DNA of 64,000 bases. Source: Chryseobacterium sp. POL2 (lineage in GTDB: Bacteria; Bacteroidota; Bacteroidia; Flavobacteriales; Weeksellaceae). Under the pieces are notes generated by a model. The model was not told where the DNA came from. It was given only the letters and a program-made list of their open reading frames with translations, and made no database searches. This document shows, piece after piece, positions 1-6,601 of the stretch. A program made the translations under genes and the position numbers. How positions within the stretch are numbered: the stretch's first letter is position 1; the number at the start of each line of letters is the position of its first letter. The stretch lies in assembly GCF_011058315.1 (NCBI RefSeq), contig NZ_CP049298.1, positions 744,001 through 808,000 of the forward strand, read 5' to 3'.

Positions 1-2
1 AG

Positions 3-728
3 CAGGCTAATGGATTCTCTGCTAATTTTGGTATTATTGGAAAAGTTAACAATATGTTCCGTGTGGGAGCAGCTATTGAAACACCAACTTGGTGGTCTAC
101 AGAGCGCGTCTATAGAGATTATATGATCGATAATGATGGATATACAGATGCAGCAGACTTTAGCGAAAAGAGAGATTTGAGAACACCTTTCAAGGCAACC
201 TTAAGTGCCGCTTTTGTTCCAAATAAAAACTTTGCGTTTAACGTGGATTACATCCAAGGATTAGGAAAACCAAAATACACCACAACATCAGCGGTGAACA
301 CAGATCTCAATGCGTTTTATAACGAAAATTATAAAAGCTCATCAGAAGTTAGATTAGGTGCTGAATACCGTTTCCAAGGTCTTCGCGTGAGAGCGGGTTA
401 CGCATTTTCCAGCAATCCATTCAACAATATGAGCTTATCGAGTTATAATGACAGTGGCATCATACAAGACACCAACTACTCTAATTTAATTCTATCTAAA
501 AGAAATACTTTGGGTGTAGGACTTGGTTACGATTTCAAAGCATTTTATATCGATGCGGCATACCAAAATGTTTCATCGGATTATAACAATCCATTCTTGT
601 ATGGAAATGTTGACCAAGGCACTGGTTATTACAGTAACAATTTTGATATTAACGCGCCTGCTTACGCCGTTTCTAAAGTTAAAAATCAAGTGAACAATTT
701 TGTTTTCACATTGGGTTGGAAATTTTAA
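3..728 (+). CDS. FadL/OmpP1-type outer membrane porin, C-terminal part (5' end outside window)
   Basis: The reading frame is open from the first bases of the window, so only the last ~241 codons of a longer protein are present. The visible part is made of alternating hydrophobic/polar beta strands separated by Asn/Tyr/Ser-rich turns (for example VRLGAEYRFQGLRVRAGYAF), and the chain ends in a typical outer-membrane signature with C-terminal aromatic residue (FVFTLGWKF). In Bacteroidota this pattern belongs to the OmpP1/FadL/TodX family, long-chain fatty acid or hydrophobic-compound channels often annotated as hemin receptor. A fatty-acid substrate would suit the beta-oxidation genes nearby, but that is inference. 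A terminator follows 22 nt after the stop. Confidence 0.75.
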   Translation, partial: QANGFSANFGIIGKVNNMFRVGAAIETPTWWSTERVYRDYMIDNDGYTDAADFSEKRDLRTPFKATLSAAFVPNKNFAFNVDYIQGLGKPKYTTTSAVNTDLNAFYNENYKSSSEVRLGAEYRFQGLRVRAGYAFSSNPFNNMSLSSYNDSGIIQDTNYSNLILSKRNTLGVGLGYDFKAFYIDAAYQNVSSDYNNPFLYGNVDQGTGYYSNNFDINAPAYAVSKVKNQVNNFVFTLGWKF

Positions 729-750
729 TTGAATCAATTTACATACAATA

Positions 751-781
751 AAAAAGCTATTCATTTCTGAATAGCTTTTTT
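751..781 (+). terminator. Rho-independent terminator of the FadL-type gene
   Basis: AAAAAGCTATTCA pairs with TGAATAGCTTTTT around a 4-nt loop, ending in a T run. It lies 22 nt after the stop codon. Because the A and T runs are symmetrical it could also stop minus-strand transcripts that run through the small gene at 789-905. Confidence 0.85.
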
Positions 782-788
782 ATTAAGG

Positions 789-905
789 CTATGTCAACTG
801 TTTGTCAGTTGGTCGTTGTTTCTTTTGCGTAAACTTTTTAACAACATAATCAATAACAATTGGTGCTAAAATGGTCAATAAAGTTTTGAATAGTTTAGAT
901 CTCAT
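789..905 (-). CDS. Small cationic peptide of 38 aa, unknown function
   Basis: A short frame starts with ATG at 903-905 and ends with TAG at 789-791. The product begins MRSKLFKTLLTILAP, continues with a hydrophobic VIDYVVKKF segment and ends in a Lys/Gln/Arg-rich tail (TQKKQRPTDKQLT). The hydrophobic stretch followed by many basic residues suggests a membrane-associated or amphipathic small protein. A purine-rich GAGAAAA lies upstream of the start. It sits between the FadL terminator and the HopJ-like gene, with the same orientation as the latter and 50 nt from its stop. Similar short proteins starting MRSKLFK are, from memory, common in Chryseobacterium genomes; no function is known to me. 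Calling it real rests on that recollection and on the sensible composition. Confidence 0.5.
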   Translation of the reverse strand: MRSKLFKTLLTILAPIVIDYVVKKFTQKKQRPTDKQLT

Positions 906-955
906 AATTAAATATTTTCTCAATACCAACAAGATTTAAGCCACAATTATCAAAG

Positions 956-1294
956 CTATTTTTCAACCAAAGCTTCCCCATCGAATTTAACATCGTCCCA
1001 ACCATACTTCATAAAATTTCGGATATTTTGATGATCACTTCCAGTAGGATTTTTCAAAACTTCTTTTGTGTAAAAATCTCCGAATAAAGACAAAGTTTGA
1101 TCTTTTGTTAAATCATTTAATTTTGCAAAACTAAAAATCTTACAAGATCCGTTATTTTGATTAGCAACATTCACTTGGTCACCATTGGTAAATTTGGTTG
1201 GATAAAAATGATAATGGCTATCAATATAAGCGATAACATCATTAAAATTAAACTCAGTTTTCCCGTCTTTTATCTGTTCTAAAATCGTACTCAT
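956..1294 (-). CDS. HopJ-type effector family protein
   Basis: This 112-aa protein carries the highly conserved core of the HopJ family: FTNGDQVNVANQNNGSCKIF near residues 36-55, LSLFGDFY around 68-75, and VLKNPTGSDHQNIRNFMKYG around 79-98. The family was named after a Pseudomonas syringae type III effector, but most members are ordinary small cytosolic proteins of many bacteria, and there is no type III secretion here. Length is normal for the family (about 110 aa). There is no signal peptide. It is followed by the 38-aa minus-strand gene and preceded by the terminator of the nucleoside transporter, so it probably has its own promoter. The biochemical role is unknown. Confidence 0.85.
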   Translation of the reverse strand: MSTILEQIKDGKTEFNFNDVIAYIDSHYHFYPTKFTNGDQVNVANQNNGSCKIFSFAKLNDLTKDQTLSLFGDFYTKEVLKNPTGSDHQNIRNFMKYGWDDVKFDGEALVEK

Positions 1295-1340
1295 TGTCTA
1301 TTCATTAAATTTAAAATCATTTCTAAAACCAAAATTACAA

Positions 1341-1374
1341 CAAAAAAAATCCGAATTCAATGGAATCCGGATTT
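1341..1374 (-). terminator. Terminator of the nucleoside transporter gene
   Basis: Read on the minus strand, AAATCCG and CGGATTT form a stem starting 8 nt after the transporter stop, followed by eight T residues (the A run at 1342-1349 on the plus strand). Confidence 0.75.
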
Positions 1375-1381
1375 ATATTAA

Positions 1382-2773
1382 TTAATGTCCTGAATTATCA
1401 ACAGCCTTGGCTACTGTTTCAGCATTATGTTTGTGTCGGAAAAGAATGGCGAAAGCCACACCAACTATCAACGCGTAAATCGCGAAGGTCAGCCATATCT
1501 CATGCCAATTTTTCATTAAAATTGTTGTTGATAAAATACCATCGGGACCTATGCTAGCATTGAAAGAATTTTTAAGTATTGACAAGAAAGTCGGGTTATC
1601 AACCGTTGTTTCCAAATAAGTTGCCAACTCTGTCGCCGTTGTGAACTTGTATGTGAAGTATTTATCAATCATCCAACCTGCAACATTACTCCCGATAACG
1701 GCCCCGAAACCATTTGTCATCATCATAAATAAACCTTGCGCAGATGATCGGATTTTTTTCTCCGTAGTCGTCTCAACAAACAAAGAACCCGAAATGTTGA
1801 AGAAGTCGAATGCCATACCATAAACAATACAAGACATAACAATCATCCAAAGTCCATCCTGTGGATTACCATAGGCGAATAATCCGAAACGTAAAACCCA
1901 AGCAAACATACTCAGCAACATCACGTTTTTGATACCATATTTCACTAGGAAAAATGGAATGGCAAGGATAAACAAAGTTTCAGAAACCTGAGAAATTGCC
2001 ATAATAATCGTAGAACGTTGTACTACAAAAGAATCGGCATATTTCGGAAAATTAGCAAACTCGCTCAAGAAAACATCGCCATAAGCATTGGTCAATTGCA
2101 ACGCAGCCCCCAACAACATCGAAAAGATGAAGAACAAAGCCATCTTATAATTCCCGAAAAGCTTGAAGGCATTAAGACCCAATTGCTCAGTAATCGGTGC
2201 TTTTTTATCGATCAGGTTTTCTGGCGGACATTTTGGAAGCGTTATCGCATAGACGCCCAAAAGCACAGCAACGGCTCCTGCGATATAGAATTGTCCTTCT
2301 GTAGCCTTGCTTCCTGATAGGTTGGTGATAATCATCGCAACAATGAAACCAACGGTTCCCCAAACACGAATGGGCGGAAAATCCTTGACAACATCCAGAT
2401 TATTATTTTTAAGAATGCTATAAGAAATTGAATTACAAAGCGAAATCGTTGGCATATAGAAACACATCGCTGCTAGCATAATATAAAAAAATGTACTAGG
2501 ACTGTCTGCATGAGGTAGCAAAAATAACGTAGCACCATATAATACATGCAAAATAGCATAAATCCTTTCCGCGTTCACCCAGCGGTCAGCAATAATCCCC
2601 GTAAGGGTTGGCATAAATATCGCCGCAATCCCCATGGTTCCGAAAACTGCCCCGAATTGTGTACCGTCCCAATGTTTTGTTCCAAACCAGAAGTTAGCCA
2701 TCGTAATGAGCCAAGCTCCCCAAACGAAAAACTGAAGAAAACTCAGTATCGTTAAACGTAATTTTATGTTCAT
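1382..2773 (-). CDS. Nucleoside:H+ symporter, MFS family (NupG/XapB-like)
   Basis: A 463-aa integral membrane protein with about twelve hydrophobic segments. The first helix (LTILSFLQFFVWGAWL) and the following FGTMGIAAIFMPTLTGIIAD match the nucleoside H+ symporter branch of the major facilitator superfamily, whose best known members are Escherichia coli NupG and XapB; these import nucleosides using the proton gradient across the inner membrane. Other family-like stretches are MCFYMPTISLCNSI and PPIRVWGTVGFIVAM. Length is slightly above NupG (about 418 aa). It stands 21 nt downstream of the BFN gene on the same strand, so they may be co-transcribed, and it has its own terminator. The exact nucleoside cannot be told from sequence. 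Confidence 0.88.
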   Translation of the reverse strand: MNIKLRLTILSFLQFFVWGAWLITMANFWFGTKHWDGTQFGAVFGTMGIAAIFMPTLTGIIADRWVNAERIYAILHVLYGATLFLLPHADSPSTFFYIMLAAMCFYMPTISLCNSISYSILKNNNLDVVKDFPPIRVWGTVGFIVAMIITNLSGSKATEGQFYIAGAVAVLLGVYAITLPKCPPENLIDKKAPITEQLGLNAFKLFGNYKMALFFIFSMLLGAALQLTNAYGDVFLSEFANFPKYADSFVVQRSTIIMAISQVSETLFILAIPFFLVKYGIKNVMLLSMFAWVLRFGLFAYGNPQDGLWMIVMSCIVYGMAFDFFNISGSLFVETTTEKKIRSSAQGLFMMMTNGFGAVIGSNVAGWMIDKYFTYKFTTATELATYLETTVDNPTFLSILKNSFNASIGPDGILSTTILMKNWHEIWLTFAIYALIVGVAFAILFRHKHNAETVAKAVDNSGH

Positions 2774-2794
2774 AGTAAAGTAATGTAAATAGAA

Positions 2795-3412
2795 TTATTC
2801 AATCTTTCGGTTGCGCTTTTTGATTTCTTCTTGAATGCGCATTGCTGTGTCAAAATCTTCATCGCGAACGGCATCTTCCAATAGTTGATTCAGTTCTTGC
2901 GTAGAAAATTTAGAAAATGTATTTTTATCTGTGAAATCTGCTTTTTCATCAAAAGATTCTTCTGTATAGTTTTGTTCTTCTTCTTTTTCTTCTATTTCTA
3001 AAAGTATTCCGGCCTCGTTAAGCACTTGCTCTGTTGTATAGATGGGCGCATCAAAACGAACCGCCATCGCCACAGCGTCAGAAGTGCGGGCATCCAATAT
3101 AAGATCTTCGTCCGTAATATTATTCGTAAATACCAAATTGGAAAAAAATACACCATCCAAAATTTGATAAATTATAACAGAACTAAGCTTGTATTGCGTA
3201 GAGGTCACAAACTTTGCAAACAAATCATGTGTAAGCGGTCTAGGTGGCTGGATGTCTTTTTCTAAACCTAAAGAAATGGATTGCGCTTCAAAATTACCAA
3301 TAACGACAGGAAGTTTGACACCCGTCTCTTCGTGTTCTAAAAGTAATGCATAAGCGCCAGATTGGGTCTGGCTATAGGAAATTCCTCTAATGATAAGTCT
3401 TTTGTAATCCAT
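2795..3412 (-). CDS. Bifunctional nuclease (BFN) family protein with C-terminal UVR motif
   Basis: The start at 3412 gives 205 aa beginning MDYKRLIIRGISYSQTQSGA, the family-typical N terminus; an upstream start at 3472 would add 20 atypical residues. Residues 1-135 form the BFN domain (LPVVIGNFEAQSISLGLE, RPLTHDLF, DARTSDAVAMAVRFDAPIY), named after plant nucleases acting on RNA and DNA; bacterial members are poorly studied. An acidic linker (EEKEEEQNYTEE) follows, then a UvrB/UvrC-like helical hairpin at the C terminus (LEDAVRDEDFDTAMRIQEEI), as seen in proteins that contact UvrA/UvrB or McsA-type partners. TATATTTG at 3417-3424 (minus strand) fits the -7 box of this phylum and almost touches the start codon, so translation may be nearly leaderless. 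Confidence 0.88.
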   Translation of the reverse strand: MDYKRLIIRGISYSQTQSGAYALLLEHEETGVKLPVVIGNFEAQSISLGLEKDIQPPRPLTHDLFAKFVTSTQYKLSSVIIYQILDGVFFSNLVFTNNITDEDLILDARTSDAVAMAVRFDAPIYTTEQVLNEAGILLEIEEKEEEQNYTEESFDEKADFTDKNTFSKFSTQELNQLLEDAVRDEDFDTAMRIQEEIKKRNRKIE

Positions 3413-3592
3413 ATAGCAAATATAAAGTTTTTTAGGAATTATCGTATCTGTTTTTATAGTGAGCTTAATCATTTGATTTGTAATAAATAAACTTAGGATT
3501 CAAAAAATTCTGGGATAAAGAAAAAACCCCATTTTGTTGGTCAAAACCTAAGTTGTAAGCTCATTAAAATTCATAGTTTTTTAGGGCTTAAA

Positions 3593-3680
3593 AAATAGCA
3601 AGCTTGCCAAGGCCCAACGGCAAGCTTGGTATCAGTCAATAGCAAGCTTGTTATCATCCAATAGCAAGCTTGCTTTTTTG
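3593..3680. repeat. Four tandem copies of a 22-bp repeat containing the palindrome GCAAGCTTGC-like core
   Basis: Units lie at 3593-3614, 3615-3636, 3637-3658 and 3659-3680, each exactly 22 bp. The shared core is CAATAGCAAGCTTG; the second unit reads CAACGGCAAGCTTG and the first AAATAGCAAGCTTG. Each core is nearly self-complementary (CAAGCTTG), so each can form a short hairpin, and the last unit ends in a T run that could end transcription on the plus strand. There are no unique spacers of CRISPR length. The flanks 3473-3592 and 3681-3724 show no gene. Confidence 0.85.
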
Positions 3681-3724
3681 TGGGATCTAAAATTCTTGAG
3701 ATCCGTTGGTATGTGCAAAGCTGG

Positions 3725-3821
3725 TGCGCCCCGGATGGAACGGCCTGTCGGAGCTCGCGCCGCAGGCGCGGGCATTGGCTGTGGCGCGACGCAGCGACTA
3801 GTGACAGCCGGAAATGGCGCC
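3725..3821 (+). repeat. GC-rich dispersed repeat, copy A (97 bp)
   Basis: The stretch from TGCGCCCCGGATGGAACGG to CCGGAAATGGCGCC is far richer in G and C than its surroundings and occurs again in reverse orientation at 24538-24634, also 97 bp, with about 85-90 percent identity by eye. Both copies share the start, the hairpin core GCGCCGCAGGC, and a fully conserved 3' part (GCAGCGACTAGTGACAGCCG then GAAATGGCGCC). The ends are roughly inverted (GCGCC...CCGG against CCGG...GGCGCC). Both copies sit in gaps downstream or between genes. I recall similar elements in many Chryseobacterium genomes; function unknown. Any open frame across it is chance. Confidence 0.88.
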
Positions 3822-3823
3822 CA

Positions 3824-3856
3824 AATAAAAAAGCCCGAGAAAATTCTCAGGCTTTA
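3824..3856 (-). terminator. Terminator of the etfBA operon
   Basis: On the minus strand AAGCCTGAGA pairs with TCTCGGGCTT around a short loop and is followed by TTTTTTATTT. It lies about 20 nt beyond the etfA stop codon and abuts repeat copy A. Confidence 0.85.
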
Positions 3857-3875
3857 TATATGGTCCAAAAATCGA

Positions 3876-4823
3876 TTACGATTTGAAGGCTTTTAATTTT
3901 TCCGTTAAAGCGGGTACGATTTGGAACGCGTCACCTACTACCCCGTAATCCGCAGATTTGAAGAATGGTGCTTCTGGATCACTGTTGATTACCACAATGG
4001 TTTTGGAACCGTTAACTCCTGCTAAGTGTTGGATAGCGCCAGAGATTCCTACGGCGATGTACAAGTTAGGCGAAATTGCTTTACCTGTCTGTCCAACGTG
4101 CTCAGCGTGGGGTCTCCATCCAATATCTGCTACTGGCTTGGACGATGCTGTTGCAGCGCCAAGAACATTAGCTAGCTCTTCGATCATTCCCCAGTTTTCT
4201 GGACCTTTCATCCCACGACCTGCAGAAACTACGATTTCGGCTTCTTTTAGGTCTAGTTTTCCTGATGATTGCTCGTGGCTGATGACTTTTGTGTCTTCGT
4301 TAACAATGCTAAGGTCTTTCACTTCTTCGGAACCTGCAACAATGTTTTCTTTAACACCGAAAGCGTTTTGAGATACAGTCACAATAACTGAAGTTGCATC
4401 TGCTTTTGCTATCATAAAGCCTTTTCCTGAGAATGCTTTTCTTTTCACTTGGAAAGGTGTGATGTTTTCTGGTGCTGCAATAACGTTAGTTAATAGCGAT
4501 GCGTTTTTTTGGATGGCTAACATTGGCGCGATAGAAGATGCATCTGTTGTATGTGGGAAAACCACGATGTTGCCTTCTGCTACTTGGTTAACGGCATCTG
4601 CATAAGCTTTTGCACTGAAACTTTTAAGTCCTTCATCTTTAACATTCACAACTTTTGTTGCACCGTATTTGTATAATAAATCTGAAGAATCTGTTGGGTT
4701 GATAGAGATTGCAGTTACTGTATCGCCAGCTTGATCTGCAATTGCTTTAGCGTAAGATACTGCCTCGAAAGCTGCTTTCTTGTAAACGCCATTTATATTT
4801 TCTGCATATACGAATATTGCCAT
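3876..4823 (-). CDS. etfA: Electron transfer flavoprotein, alpha subunit
   Basis: A 315-aa protein with the ETF-alpha fold. The N-terminal half is a nucleotide-binding-like domain (MAIFVYAENINGVYKKAAFE), and the C-terminal FAD-binding domain shows the family signature: AGRGMKGPENWG near residue 205, SKPVADIGWRPHAEHVGQTG near 232, ISPNLYIAVGISGAIQHLAG near 252, and NSDPEAPFFKSADYGVVGD near 283. ETF takes electrons from acyl-CoA dehydrogenases during fatty acid oxidation and hands them to ETF:quinone oxidoreductase in the cytoplasm. It is the second gene of an etfB-etfA pair, 38 nt after etfB, and shares the operator described at 5637-5679 with the fad operon. Length and motifs are normal. Confidence 0.97.
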   Translation of the reverse strand: MAIFVYAENINGVYKKAAFEAVSYAKAIADQAGDTVTAISINPTDSSDLLYKYGATKVVNVKDEGLKSFSAKAYADAVNQVAEGNIVVFPHTTDASSIAPMLAIQKNASLLTNVIAAPENITPFQVKRKAFSGKGFMIAKADATSVIVTVSQNAFGVKENIVAGSEEVKDLSIVNEDTKVISHEQSSGKLDLKEAEIVVSAGRGMKGPENWGMIEELANVLGAATASSKPVADIGWRPHAEHVGQTGKAISPNLYIAVGISGAIQHLAGVNGSKTIVVINSDPEAPFFKSADYGVVGDAFQIVPALTEKLKAFKS

Positions 4824-4861
4824 GTCTTTAAAATTTGAAATTAAACAATTGAGATTTGAAA

Positions 4862-5608
4862 TTAGATAACTTTAGCTTCTTCGTGAAGTAGTCTTACCAA
4901 TTCGTCTAAGTTGTCTGGAGAAACCAATTTAACAGCTGCTCTTGCAGGAACACTATCAAAAGAAATAGCGTCAACTTTAACTTCTGAGTTGATTGGCTCT
5001 ACCACTTGCAAAGGTTTGGTTCTTGCAGACATAATTCCTCTCATGTTAGGAATAATCAAATCTTTTTCTTCTACGATCCCTTTTTGTCCAGCGATAACTG
5101 CAGGTAACTTAACAGAAATGGTTTCTTTACCACCTTCAATTTCTCTAACTGCTGTTGCTTCCGCACCATTAACATCTAGTCCGACACATGCATTTACAAA
5201 AGGTTGATTTAGCAATGCTGCCACCATACCAGGAACTGCGCCACCGTTATAATCGATAGACTCTTTACCTGCCAATACGATATCGTATCCACCATCCTGA
5301 GCTACTTTTGCAATTTCTTTAGCTACAGAAAAACTGTCTTTAGCGTCGGAGTTTACGCGTACAGCATCGTTAGCTCCGATAGCCAAAGCTTTACGGATAA
5401 CAGCTTCTGTACCTGCGTCGCCTACATTAACCACCGTAACTGTAGCGCCTTGAGATTCTTGTAATTTTATAGCTTTTGTTAAAGCGAATTCATCCAAAGG
5501 ATTGATTACCCATTGGATACCATTCTTATCAAATGCAGACTTGTCTGCTGTAAAGTTAATTTTACTTGTCGTATCAGGCACACTGCTGATGCAAACTAAT
5601 ATTTTCAT
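4862..5608 (-). CDS. etfB: Electron transfer flavoprotein, beta subunit
   Basis: A 248-aa protein beginning MKILVCISSVPDTTSKI, the standard ETF-beta start. Further family motifs are WVINPLDEFALTKAIKLQE near residue 33, RKALAIGANDAVRV near 71, AGKESIDYNGGAVPGMVAAL near 112 and PNMRGIMSARTKPL near 187. It binds the AMP of the ETF heterodimer and docks to acyl-CoA dehydrogenases. It is the first gene of the etfBA operon. Its upstream region carries a TATGCGTGCATA operator-like palindrome at the same distance from a -7-like box as in the fad operon promoter, which links the two units in one predicted regulon. Nothing unusual is seen in the protein. Confidence 0.97.
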   Translation of the reverse strand: MKILVCISSVPDTTSKINFTADKSAFDKNGIQWVINPLDEFALTKAIKLQESQGATVTVVNVGDAGTEAVIRKALAIGANDAVRVNSDAKDSFSVAKEIAKVAQDGGYDIVLAGKESIDYNGGAVPGMVAALLNQPFVNACVGLDVNGAEATAVREIEGGKETISVKLPAVIAGQKGIVEEKDLIIPNMRGIMSARTKPLQVVEPINSEVKVDAISFDSVPARAAVKLVSPDNLDELVRLLHEEAKVI

Positions 5609-5636
5609 CTGGATAATTTTTAAAAATTAAGCTTCG

Positions 5637-5679
5637 TAAAGATACTAAAATTTACTATGCGTGCATAATATTTTAGTAT
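5637..5679 (-). promoter_or_regulatory. etfBA promoter with predicted MarR-type operator
   Basis: TATGCGTGCATA lies at 5656-5667 and differs by one base from the perfect palindrome at 16380-16391. It sits inside a longer inverted repeat with arms at 5642-5651 and 5670-5679 (ATACTAAAAT / ATTTTAGTAT). Read on the minus strand, 11 nt separate the palindrome from TATCTTTA (5644-5637), a near match to the TAnnTTTG -7 box; the same 11-nt spacing is found in the fad promoter. The -7 box lies about 28 nt before the etfB start. The operator would cover the -33 region, so repression is the simplest reading. The rest of 5680-5831 shows nothing clear. Confidence 0.7.
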
Positions 5680-5831
5680 TTTATGAATAAGAAAAGCTTA
5701 TGCTTTGATATAAGGGAATTTGATAAACGGTACGGGAAAAACTTCATTAATATTTATTAAATAAAATAGTCATCTGTGAGTTCATGCAATCCCAAAAATC
5801 TTTATCAACTTCCGAAATCTGTATTTGTTAA

Positions 5832-6536
5832 TTATTTTTTTACTTGACTTGCCCGCAATTCTATCTTAGAAGGAAGGACGCGCGGATCCATATTTAGCAT
5901 GTTAATAATTAAATCACCAACATCACTAGGTTGTATCTTCCAAGCATCTTCTTCTTTCGGTTCAGAATTGTTAAAATAGGTATTAATTGATCCTGGCAAA
6001 ATCACAGCGCATTTGATATTAAACTTTCTCAAATCTATCATAGCCGCTTGTGTAAAGCCAACAACGCCAAACTTAGAAGCATTGTAACCACTTCCCTTTT
6101 CAAAGAAATATTCTCCCGCCAAACTTGCAATGGAAATGAAATAGCCTTCGGTTTTCTTCAAAGCTTCGATCGATGATTTTAATGTATAAAAAACGCCTGT
6201 CAAATTGGTGTCAATCATTTCGTGCCAGTCTTCAATACTCAACTCATCAACAGATGCAAAATGCCCCAAGCCAGCATTGGCCACCACTAAATCTATTTTT
6301 CCGAATTTTTCTAAGGTTTTTGAAATCGCTTGTTGTTCATCTCCAAAATTTTTAACATCGGATACAATTCCCAAAACATGCTCTCCTAAAGGATCGAGTT
6401 GAGTTGCTGCCTTATCAACATCTTCGGGTTTTCTCCCAGAAAAAGCGACTTTAAAGCCATTTTTTAAGAGAACTTCAGCAATTCCAAAACCAACACCTTT
6501 TGTTCCACCTGTTATATAAGCTACTTTATTAGACAT
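5832..6536 (-). CDS. SDR family oxidoreductase
   Basis: A 234-aa classical short-chain dehydrogenase/reductase. The NAD(P)-binding motif TGGTKGVGFGIAE is near residue 9, a basic residue follows the second strand (FSGRKPEDV), which favours NADP(H), NAGLG is near 89, and the catalytic Ser and Tyr-x-x-x-Lys are present (SIASLAGEY near 135, YNASK near 150). SDRs reduce carbonyls or oxidise alcohols of many substrates; the substrate here is unknown. It ends 223 nt upstream of etfB on the same strand and starts about 60 nt from the dipeptidase terminator, so it is probably a single-gene unit. The length is normal for the family. Confidence 0.88.
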   Translation of the reverse strand: MSNKVAYITGGTKGVGFGIAEVLLKNGFKVAFSGRKPEDVDKAATQLDPLGEHVLGIVSDVKNFGDEQQAISKTLEKFGKIDLVVANAGLGHFASVDELSIEDWHEMIDTNLTGVFYTLKSSIEALKKTEGYFISIASLAGEYFFEKGSGYNASKFGVVGFTQAAMIDLRKFNIKCAVILPGSINTYFNNSEPKEEDAWKIQPSDVGDLIINMLNMDPRVLPSKIELRASQVKK

Positions 6537-6561
6537 ATTAAAACTTTAATTATGTAAAAAT

Positions 6562-6594
6562 AAAAAAGACAACTCAAATTGAATTGTCTTTTTT
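6562..6594. terminator. Symmetric terminator between SDR and dipeptidase genes
   Basis: AAAAAAGACAA (6562-6572) pairs with TTGTCTTTTTT (6584-6594). It lies just after the dipeptidase stop on the minus strand. Confidence 0.85.
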
Positions 6595-6601
6595 ATACAT
6601 T

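Noticed and set aside
956..1294. True type III secretion effector
   Set aside because: The HopJ-like family is widespread in bacteria without type III secretion and nothing else of such a system is present.
3593..3680. CRISPR array
   Set aside because: The 22-bp units follow each other with no unique spacers, and there are no cas genes.
3648..3896. Open frames on the plus strand across the GC-rich repeat
   Set aside because: They run through the 22-bp array, repeat copy A and the etf terminator, have no family features, and are explained by the lack of AT-rich stops in a GC-rich repeat.
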